Assembly (NCBI GenBank): GCA_965207595.1
Contig: CBDBMW010000011.1
Coordinates: forward strand, 520,970 to 584,969
Direction: 5' to 3'
Origin: JAGWAJ01 sp026707615
GTDB taxonomy: Bacteria > Acidobacteriota > Vicinamibacteria > Vicinamibacterales > UBA8438
DNA: 64,000 bases
The translations under genes were made by a program, and so were the position numbers. The notes under the pieces were generated by a model. It was given only the letters and a program-made list of their open reading frames with translations, was not told where the DNA came from and searched no databases. Positions 57,790 to 64,000 of the stretch are shown here, piece by piece. Position 1 is the stretch's first letter; each line of letters starts with the position of its first letter.

Positions 57790-59124
57790 CTATCGCGTCC
57801 CTGCGGGCGCGTTGGGAGTCTCCGCGGGCACGGAGTCCCTCGGGCCAGGGCGCAGCTCCTCGGCCAGCGTCCGGATCTCGGTCAGGTCCTGCACCATCTC
57901 GCTCCAGCCGTACCACAGCGAGTAGTCGGGGTTGTTGTGGAACGCCCCCTGGAAGGTCCGCATCCGATGCTCCAGGTGCATCCTGAACAGGCGCTGCTCG
58001 ATCACGGACGGCGCGTCGTGGAACGCCAGCAGGTCCGGATAGTCGTACGCGTAGTGATCCGGCTTGCGCAGCACGCCGTCGGCGTAGAGACCGGCCACGA
58101 TGCGGATGGCTTCCGCCAGCAGGCGATCCGCCTCCCGGATCATGTCGTCACCCTTCTCGAGCTCCGCGCGCACGAAGTTGCCGGAGTGGCACTCCTCGCA
58201 CACCACGATCATGCGGTCGCGTTCGCGCTGCCAGTCCTCCTGCGTCAGCCGGGCGACGTCGGCCTGCCGCACGACCTCGAGGCGCGGCGTCGGGTTGCCC
58301 GCGGGGTCCAGGACCCCGAGGGCCTGCAGGATGGTCGTCTGGTCCGCGGCCCACGCCGGATCCTCCGGCAGGGGCAGGCGCACGGCCAGGAAACCCCAGG
58401 CGGTCCGGACCTCGTGGTCTCCCTGCGGCATGTGGCACGTCTGGCAGGTGGGCGCCGCGGCCTCGTCCGGCAGCGTGCCGTTCTGCTTCAGCAGGTGTCG
58501 CACGCCGTGCTTGGACGACGAGTACATCTCCCACTGCGGGTGGTCGATCCCCATGTGGCAAGTCCGGCACGCCTGCGGCTCGCGTGCCTCCGCCACCGAG
58601 AACAGGTGCCGCGTATGGCAGGCGTCGCACGACGCCAGGCCGAACGTGGCGCCGTCGGCCCGCAACTGCCGCAGGTCGTCCTCGGTCTTGATGCCGACCC
58701 GGTGGCACCCGCCGCAGCCCTTCATGCCCTCGGTGAGCGCCATCGGGAGCCAGTGCGTCGTCGGCATCGCGTTCATGCTCGCCCATGCCAGGGCGTGCTT
58801 GCCGCCCGTGAACTGCTCGGTCTGGATCGGATGGCAGTCCGCGCACACCTCGACGGTCGCCATCCGGACGAGGGCGACGTCGTCCGCCGAGCGGTGCCCA
58901 TCGCCGTGACACAGGCTGCACTCGACCCCCGCCTCGCGGTGCCGGCTCAGCTCCCAGTCCGTGACGACACCGGGCGTCTCCTCGCGATGACACCCGATGC
59001 AGGATGACGCGTCGGCAGCTTCGGGGGGAGCGTCCGGACCGCCGCACGCGGCGAGGCCGAGCACGAGGAGCGGGAGGCACCACGCAACGACGGTGCAACG
59101 ACCGCGGTGGGAGAGCCGTGCCAT
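57790..59124 (-). CDS. octaheme cytochrome c, hydroxylamine-oxidoreductase-like
   Basis: 444 aa from ATG 59124, after GGGAG. The lipobox LVLGLAAC suggests a lipid-anchored periplasmic protein. Eight CxxCH sites are present: CIGCH, CSLCH, CADCH, CGGCH, CDACH, CRTCH, CQTCH and CEECH. The helical C-terminus (MHLEHRMRTFQGAFHNNPDY, SLWYGWSEMVQDLTEI) is that of HAO-family octaheme proteins. With a NapC-like partner it most resembles the reductive HAO/HaoA systems of Epsilonproteobacteria, which reduce nitrite or hydroxylamine. Direction of catalysis depends on a Tyr cross-link that I cannot judge here. Confidence 0.85.
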   Translation of the reverse strand: MARLSHRGRCTVVAWCLPLLVLGLAACGGPDAPPEAADASSCIGCHREETPGVVTDWELSRHREAGVECSLCHGDGHRSADDVALVRMATVEVCADCHPIQTEQFTGGKHALAWASMNAMPTTHWLPMALTEGMKGCGGCHRVGIKTEDDLRQLRADGATFGLASCDACHTRHLFSVAEAREPQACRTCHMGIDHPQWEMYSSSKHGVRHLLKQNGTLPDEAAAPTCQTCHMPQGDHEVRTAWGFLAVRLPLPEDPAWAADQTTILQALGVLDPAGNPTPRLEVVRQADVARLTQEDWQRERDRMIVVCEECHSGNFVRAELEKGDDMIREADRLLAEAIRIVAGLYADGVLRKPDHYAYDYPDLLAFHDAPSVIEQRLFRMHLEHRMRTFQGAFHNNPDYSLWYGWSEMVQDLTEIRTLAEELRPGPRDSVPAETPNAPAGTR

Positions 59125-59196
59125 CAACTCCCATTGTAGTAGGGCACGTCGTGGTTGGGGCATCCTCCCCGGCCCGTCATGCCCGGCCCCGGCCGG

Positions 59197-59615
59197 TCAG
59201 CGCCGAATTCCAGGAAGCCCCTTTCGCTGAAGGCCATCTGGCGCGAGGGAGGCATCGCCGTCGTTCAGCGCCACCTGTTCTTGACGCGGTCGTAGAAGCC
59301 GGACCCTCACCGAGGTCCCAGGCACGTCCGTCTCGGCGACCAGCGCCGCGAGCACGCGAATCTCCACTGCCTCGGAAGGTCCACTGCGGCGATCTTGCTG
59401 TTCGACTTCTGGAAGTCGCGCGGGGCGTCAGACGCGTACTCGATGACGGTCCGATGCTGTATGTCGAAGGGAAGCCTGCTGCCGCGCTCTTGCCGGGATC
59501 CTCATGGACGCGATAGGGCTCCAGCCCAGCGTCTTCCGGGGCGGGCTTGTTGCGTGCCCTCGTACTTCTTGTTGAACTTGTCCTCAAAGGGCTGAGTCAC
59601 AAAGCAGGTCGGCAT
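59197..59615 (-). pseudogene. decayed TIR-like/nucleotide-signalling protein gene
   Basis: Fragments in successive frames on the minus strand match one conserved protein type: MPTCFVTQPFEDKFNKKYEG, then AGLEPYRVHEDPGKS, then PFDIQHRTVIEYASDAPRDF with QKSNSKI, and last IRVLAALVAETDVPG with GLQRKG. In intact relatives, as I recall them, a CFVIQPF start, AGLEPYRVDEDP and PFDIQHR blocks lie in this order with about 60 residues between the second and third; here these are nearly fused, so an internal deletion plus frameshifts have destroyed the gene. It lies 41 bp from the putative att site. Confidence 0.6.
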
Positions 59616-59655
59616 CTTGTCCGGTCACCGAATCGTCATGAGTTACTGATTCCAT

Positions 59656-59700
59656 TGGTGGGCCGCGCTGGGATCGAACCAGCGACACCCTGATTAAAAG
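59656..59700 (-). other. tRNA-Lys(UUU) 3' fragment, candidate attachment site
   Basis: On the minus strand the 45 bp read from the anticodon loop CTTTTAA through stem strand TCAGG, variable loop GTGTC, a perfect T-arm GCTGGTTCGATCCCAGC and acceptor GCGGCCC to ACCA. Beyond 59700 the 5' half of the anticodon stem is not complementary and no normal D-arm follows, so the homology stops exactly at the anticodon loop, a classic crossover site for tyrosine integrases. GGGCCGA at about 59717-59723 could be the decayed 5' acceptor strand. The intact tRNA is expected at the other end of the element, beyond the window. Confidence 0.72.
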
Positions 59701-59831
59701 AAACGGCCTGCCACCATCGGCCCAATTGCGGTTTGTTGCCGCTATGTCCGTAAGTGCCTGTTACTGCAATAAGTTAGCGCGCACATGCGCGTGCAGTTGC
59801 ATGTGGCGGGATGCGGCTGTATGCTGGCGAA

Positions 59832-59852
59832 GTGGTGACACTGTGGTGACAC
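59832..59852 (+). repeat. direct repeat before integrase gene
   Basis: GTGGTGACAC occurs at 59832-59841 and 59843-59852, about 30-50 bp before the integrase start and within 200 bp of the putative att core. It may be an integrase arm-binding site. Confidence 0.45.
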
Positions 59853-59883
59853 AGCGGATCATCCTGATTTCGGCCAGAGCGCG

Positions 59884-61098
59884 ATGCGCGATCAGAACGG
59901 GGCGGTGACACGGTCGGTGATTCGGCCTTTGACGGAACGCATCATACGCGACGCGAGGCCGCGCGGGTCGACGTTCATCGTGTGGGATGCCGACGTGCGG
60001 GGACTCGGCGTGCGGATCACGCCGGCGGGGGCCAAGAGCTATGTGCTCGACTACCGCACCGGGAGCCGGCGGCGGCGGGTGACGCTAGCGCGAGTCGCTG
60101 AAGCATCTCTGAGGGATGCGCGCCGACTTGCCGGCCGCGAACTTGTCGGAATCCGCGCGGGCGAGCGGGGTCCGCTGGAGCGTCGCCGTGAGGCACGCGA
60201 GGCGCCGACCGTGGACGATGCGCTACGGCGCTACTTCGAGGAATTCGCGCCGGCCCAGCAACGGATCGGCCGGCTGGCACGGAAGACCGTCGAGGAATAC
60301 GGCTACGTCGCGCGCCGGCATCTCCGGCCGGCTCTTGGCTCGCGCCGCTTGGCGGACGTGAACCGGAAGGACGTCGAACGGCTGGTCGACCGACTAACGG
60401 GACCGCAGCGCAATCGCGTGATGGCGTTTACGTCCCGGCTGTTCACGCTGACGGAGCGCTGGGACTGGCGGCAGCAGAGAAGCAACCCGGTGCGGGGCGT
60501 CGAGCGAGCGAGGGAAGAGCCGCGAGATCGCGTGCTCACGCCGTCAGAGTTGGCGGCGCTCGGGGCGGCTCTCGACCAGATCGGAGAGCGGTTCCCCGTG
60601 AGCGTGGGGGCGATCAAGCTGGCAGCGATGACGGGTCTCCGGATCGGGGAAGTGATCGGAATCGAGTGGGAGCATGTCGACTTGGAGACCGGCCGGCTCA
60701 CGATGCCGGAAACGAAGACGGGGCGGCGCGTGCACCACCTTCCCGTCGCGGCACGGGAGCTACTCCGAGGGATGTCTCGGGTCAACGGCGTTCCGTTCGT
60801 GTTCACGACGACCGGACTCGCGGCTGTCACGTATCGCACCGTGCAGCAGCACTTCATGAGGGCGGTGGAGTTGGGAGGACTGTCGAACGTGCGCCTGCAC
60901 GACCTTCGACGCACGGTCATGACCCGCGCGGCGGCTGCGGGCGTCGGCGTTCACGTGCTTCGCGACCTGCTCGGTCACAAAACGACTGCGATGGCGGATC
61001 GTTACGTGCGCTCCGTGGGATCACCGGTCGCGGATGCGCGTGAGGCCGTAGGGTCCGCGATGGCGGCCGCAATTGCCGGGGAGGATGATCGCGACTGA
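59884..61098 (+). CDS. tyrosine-recombinase integrase
   Basis: 404 aa. N-terminal arm-binding region with the DUF4102-like pattern VWDADVRGLGVRITPAGAKS and YVLDYRTGSRRRRVTLARVA; core-binding SAM-like domain at about 110-200; catalytic residues Arg in MTGLRIGEVIGIEW, Lys in PETKTGRR, His-x-x-Arg in LHDLRRTVMTRA, His in LLGHKTTAMADRYV and nucleophile Tyr in the same segment. All are present, so it should be active. It is 184 bp from a tRNA-Lys 3' fragment and next to an excisionase-like gene. Confidence 0.93.
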   Translation: MRDQNGAVTRSVIRPLTERIIRDARPRGSTFIVWDADVRGLGVRITPAGAKSYVLDYRTGSRRRRVTLARVAEASLRDARRLAGRELVGIRAGERGPLERRREAREAPTVDDALRRYFEEFAPAQQRIGRLARKTVEEYGYVARRHLRPALGSRRLADVNRKDVERLVDRLTGPQRNRVMAFTSRLFTLTERWDWRQQRSNPVRGVERAREEPRDRVLTPSELAALGAALDQIGERFPVSVGAIKLAAMTGLRIGEVIGIEWEHVDLETGRLTMPETKTGRRVHHLPVAARELLRGMSRVNGVPFVFTTTGLAAVTYRTVQQHFMRAVELGGLSNVRLHDLRRTVMTRAAAAGVGVHVLRDLLGHKTTAMADRYVRSVGSPVADAREAVGSAMAAAIAGEDDRD

Positions 61099-61179
61099 CC
61101 ACGCGAGACCTACGATCGGGAGGGTGAACGGCACCGAGCTCGGAATACTCGCCTTCGGACACGCAACCGGAGGCAAGGG

Positions 61180-61434
61180 ATGTTCGACGACGACACGCTG
61201 TACCTGGCTGGCGATCCAGCGTTGCTCAAGCTTGGTCGCCCCTCGACCCTCGCGCACTGGAGGAGCGAAGGTCGAGGGCCGGCATTCATCAAGCTCGGCT
61301 CGCGCGTCGCCTACCGCGGCTCGGACCTGAAGGAGTGGCTGCAGGCTCAAACCGTCCGACCCACCGACCGGCAGCAGGCTGGGTCCTCAGCCGCTCGGCG
61401 CGCGGCCGGAAGCGGCCCGACTCAGGTGCAATAG
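61180..61434 (+). CDS. excisionase/AlpA-like helix-turn-helix protein
   Basis: 84 aa from ATG 61180 after GGAGGCAAGGG. The core is LAHWRSEGRGPAFIKLGSRV followed by YRGSDLKEWL, the MerR/Xis-type winged helix found next to integrases. It probably directs excision or regulates the element. The last 25 residues are polar and disordered. Confidence 0.8.
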   Translation: MFDDDTLYLAGDPALLKLGRPSTLAHWRSEGRGPAFIKLGSRVAYRGSDLKEWLQAQTVRPTDRQQAGSSAARRAAGSGPTQVQ

Positions 61435-61450
61435 ACAGAGACGATGACCC

Positions 61451-61690
61451 ATGATCGACGGTCGATCAAGGAGACGCCGCGAGGACGACCAGCTGACGTA
61501 AGGGACGGGCGACATCAGCCCTGAGCAACGCCGGCATGCATCGCTGGCCGCGCCTTCGCCCGCGAGCCCGAGCTGAAGGAAGAGTTGCTGGGGCGTATCG
61601 CCGGCATCGACATCGAGGACAACGACTCGGCCGAAGAGATGGCGAAGACAATCTACTCCTGCACATCGAGTGGCCGACCGCCTGGCTTTC
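61451..61690 (+). pseudogene. small decayed gene of the element
   Basis: From ATG 61451 the frame reads MIDGRSRRRREDDQLT, hits TAA at 61499 and continues GTGDISPEQRRHASLA. From about 61548 the next frame reads GRAFAREPELKEELLGRIAG, then IDIEDNDSAEEMAKTIYS. The pieces look like one acidic helical protein broken by a stop and a frameshift. I do not recognise the family. Confidence 0.4.
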
Positions 61691-61726
61691 CGGCAGAATG
61701 AACATGCGAAATGGGATATAAGGGGC

Positions 61727-61788
61727 ACTACTATAAGCAAACAGTTTCGGAAACGCGTTTCCAAAACATCAAAGGTGCTTATAGTCCT
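61727..61788. repeat. nested inverted repeats in AT-rich segment
   Basis: ACTATAAGC (61730-61738) and GCTTATAGT (61777-61785) are a perfect 9-bp inverted repeat. Centred between them is GGAAACGCGTTTCC (61749-61762), a 14-bp perfect palindrome that extends with one mismatch to TTT/AAA on each side. The segment is much richer in A/T than its surroundings. Confidence 0.7.
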
Positions 61789-61792
61789 ATAG

Positions 61793-62435
61793 AGTCCGTT
61801 CGATCCGATTCGAATCGGGGGCCGAGCGACCGCCGCGGGCCGCCGGATCCGCAGCCGCGCGGAGATCTACCGCGTGTTCCTCGCTGCACTCGGCCACCAC
61901 GTCGACGCGCAGATGTTGACGGCGACCGACTACGGCGACCAGACGACGCGGTGGCGCCTGTCATCCTCGCCGACCCACGCGCCGCGAGAGACTGCAGGTC
62001 GCGCGCGGGCTCGCCGAGTGGCGGGGAGCGCGACGAGATCGTCGACTGGTCGATCCCCGGACGGAGCATCTTCGGCGCAGGCAGCCGCTGCCGCTGGCGA
62101 CGCTGAGGCGAATCGAGCCCGGCCTCCGAGAGTTCGGGGGCGCGGGCGCGGAGCCCTTCCTCGTAGGTGCCGCACAACCACTCGACGACGCGGGGCTCGC
62201 CGAGCCGGCGCCGACGATCACCACCAGTGGCGCGCACCTCGCGCTCTGCGAGCCGCTCTTACTCGGGCAGCGGTCCGGCACCGTCGCGCAGCGGGTCGAG
62301 GAGCCGACGCCCACGGTCGCGACCGGGGCGCGACCAGTCTTGTTGTGGCGTTCGTCGCCGTCAACCGCACGCACGACGCGCCGAGACTGTGCACCGCGGA
62401 CCACGTCGCGCTGGTCGAGCCGCCCATCGGGCCCG
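61793..62435. other. about 640 bp without recognisable gene
   Basis: A plus-strand open frame contains SRAEIYRVFLAALGHHVDAQ but continues into low-complexity Arg/Ala sequence. Nothing on either strand matches a family I know, and IS21 sequence starts abruptly at its right edge. Most likely eroded mobile-element DNA. Confidence 0.5.
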
Positions 62436-63320
62436 CGGGACCGGGTGCTGACCGAGGCGTTCGAGGCGTTCCGGGGCGGGTATCCGTTCCGGGCCGAGTT
62501 CTGCGCGCCGGCGAAGGGCTGGGAGAAGGGTTCTGTTGAGACGGGCGTGAAATACGTGAGGAACCTCGTGTTCCGGCCGCGGCTGGCGGTCGAGAGCTGG
62601 ACGGCCCTCAACGCGACGCTCGTCCAGGAGCAGGAGGCCGACCTGCCGCTGCGCCACCTCGACGACGGGCGTACGGTCGAGCAAGCCTTGGCGCAGGAGC
62701 GGCGGCACCTGCGGGCGCTGCCCGCGCACCTTCTCGCCACCTGCTGCGTCGTCGCGCGGGTGGCCGACAAGTTCGGACACGTCCGCGTGGACCACGTGAC
62801 GTACTCCGTGCCGATCCGCCACGCCTACCGGCCCGTGTGGGTGAAGCTGTATCACGATCGGGTGGCGCTCGCGGTCGGCGCCGAGGTGGTCGCCGCGCAT
62901 CCCCGGGAGTTCGTGCGAGGGGCGAAGGTTCTCGATGCGTTCCACGTGCTGCCGCTGCTGGAGCGCAAGCACCGGGCCGTGGCCGAGGCGACGGCTCTCG
63001 TCGACTGGCGGCTGGCCCCGGTGTGGCAGCGGGCGCGGGACGAGCTGGCGAGGCACACGCGCAAGCCCGATCAGGAATGGGTCCAGATGCCGCGACTGCT
63101 GGAGACCCACCCGGCCGCGGCCGTCGAGCGCGCGCTGACGACCGCGCTCGAGCGGCATTCGGCGCGCCTGGAGACGGTGCGGCTCCTCCTCCGGCGGCAG
63201 GAGACCGGCCCGCCGCCGGTGTGCCCGGCGGTCGCCGGCGTGCGTCCGGAGCTGGCGCGGATCACGGTGCCGGCCCCGACGCTGTCGGCGTATGACGCGC
63301 TGGTGGAGGGCACTCGCTGA
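62436..63320 (+). pseudogene. istA: IS21-family transposase IstA, 5'-truncated
   Basis: About 294 residues remain. RDRVLTEAFEAFRGGYPFRA and CAPAKGWEKGSVETGVKYVR form the end of the DDE core with its Glu (EKGSVE); the two Asp-bearing segments and the N-terminal HTH are gone. The C-terminal domain (VRVDHVTYSVPIRHAYRPVW and onward) is intact. The stop overlaps the istB start (TGATG), the normal IS21 arrangement. Sequence upstream of 62436 is unrelated, so the left part was lost by deletion or insertion. Confidence 0.82.
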
Positions 63321-64000
63321 TGGCGGCCGCGATTGCCGAGCCCCCGCATCTGGCCGCGGACCTGAAGACGCTGTGCCTGTCGACGGTCGCGGAGCAGTGG
63401 CGGCCGCGGGCCGAGCAGGCCGCCCGCCAGCGTCAGGCGCCGGCCGACTACCTGGCGCAGCTGGTCCATCTGGAGGTGACCGGCCGGCGCGAGCGCCGCA
63501 TCCAACGCCGCATCCAGGAGGCCCGCTTCCCGATGCTGAAGACGCTGGACGCCTTCGCGTTCGAGGAGCAGCCCGAGCTCGATCGCGACGCGGTCCTACA
63601 GGTCTTCGACGGCCGCTTCGTCGCCGACGCCTCCAACGTCGTGTTCGTCGGCGGCGTCGGTACGGGGAAGACGCATCTGTCCATCGCGTTGGGGATGGCC
63701 TGCTGCCAGCACGACTACCGAATGCGTTTCGTGACCGCGGCCGAGCTGGTCACGCTGCTCGTCGAGGCGCAGCGGCAGGGCCGCCTCGCCCGCAAGCTCG
63801 CGCAGCTCGCCCGCTTCGACGTCGTCATCGTCGACGAGCTCGGGTACGTTCCGCTCGACAAGGCTGGCGCCGACCTGCTGTTCGGGTTCATCAGCCAGCG
63901 CTACGAGCGCCGGGAGCCTGGTGGTGACGACGAATCTGCCGTTCGCGCGCTGGTCCGAGGTTTTCCTCGACCCCACGGCCGCCGCCGCGGTCATCGACCG
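63320..64000 (+). pseudogene. istB: IS21-family helper ATPase IstB, frameshifted, cut by window end
   Basis: ATG 63320 overlaps the istA stop. Coding proceeds through LQVFDGRFVADASNVVFVGG, Walker A GGVGTGKTHLSIALG, and Walker B DVVIVDELGYVPLDKAGADL up to FGFISQRYERR. At the GGG of 63912-63914 one extra G moves the true sequence (SLVVTTNLPFARWSEVFLDP, DPTAAAAVID) to the next frame. Unless this is a base-call error, the ATPase loses its last domain. The gene continues past the window. Confidence 0.82.

Noticed and set aside
59656..59723. complete tRNA-Lys gene
   Set aside because: Only the anticodon loop to CCA is intact; the 5' anticodon stem does not pair and the D-arm is about 8 nt short, so it is a fragment.
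61779..62237. minus-strand 152-codon frame in the element
   Set aside because: No start signal, no family match, low-complexity composition.

Overview
The window is GC-rich (roughly 70%) bacterial chromosome. Several gene families point to Acidobacteriota, most likely the Vicinamibacteria: three large orphan MacB/FtsX-type permeases of the ADOP kind, two of them translationally coupled to short acidobacterial-type PadR regulators, a TIGR03435-like 'soil-associated' gene remnant, a DUF1501 plus c-type-heme DUF1549/DUF1553 pair, and paralogous exported proteins with a TPWG..L.G.W start. This is an inference from gene content; there is no rRNA in the window.

Layout. 1-5.7 kb: a five-gene operon (DUF58, BatD/MxaA-like, VWA, one-TM protein, VWA) with the order of mxaS-A-C-K-L. 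5.7-17.4 kb: Uma2 nuclease, exported protein, PadR-ADOP pair, exported HpcH/HpaI aldolase, HEAT-like exported protein, DUF481 outer-membrane protein and a PQQ dehydrogenase whose Asp-Leu-Asp active site predicts lanthanide use. 17.4-25.9 kb: a divergent lipid-modification cluster (flavoprotein and DUF1365 one way; cyclopropane synthase, second CFA-like methyltransferase, DUF1295, desaturase and XRE-cupin regulator the other). 25.9-32.2 kb: RsbW-like ATPase, methyltransferase, DUF1501 and heme/DUF1549/DUF1553 genes. 32.5-43.7 kb: second PadR-ADOP pair, a group II intron carrying the orphan 3' end of hsdR, an XRE/ImmA-DUF4411 PIN module, a TIGR03435 pseudogene and a third ADOP. 43.7-59.1 kb: VapBC, an exported-enzyme run including a His-brace copper protein candidate, a GAF-PAS-kinase-receiver-wHTH fusion, a serine hydrolase, and a NapC-like/octaheme cytochrome pair. 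59.2-64 kb: a decayed nucleotide-signalling or TIR-like gene, a 45-bp tRNA-Lys 3' fragment that looks like an att site, a tyrosine integrase, an excisionase and a broken IS21 copy. This is the left end of an integrated element.

How the parts relate. The mxa-like operon could mature a quinoprotein, and the PQQ enzyme 9 kb away is the obvious local client, but no cytochrome or PQQ synthesis genes are present. The two PadR-ADOP units share a promoter design: TTGACA followed immediately by an inverted TCTA-type repeat. The lipid genes overlap by 4-10 bp and form two face-to-back operons. Mobile DNA occurs at two places: the intron/hsdR/toxin region at 36-40 kb and the tRNA-linked element from 59.66 kb.

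A recurring oddity is short tandem duplication of gene ends and low-complexity expansion: DUF481 start, 43.7-kb gene start, methyltransferase end, MxaA-like linker, DUF1365 tail, and several intergenic arrays. Two pseudogene calls rest on one extra G in a GGG run, so base-calling error must be kept in mind.
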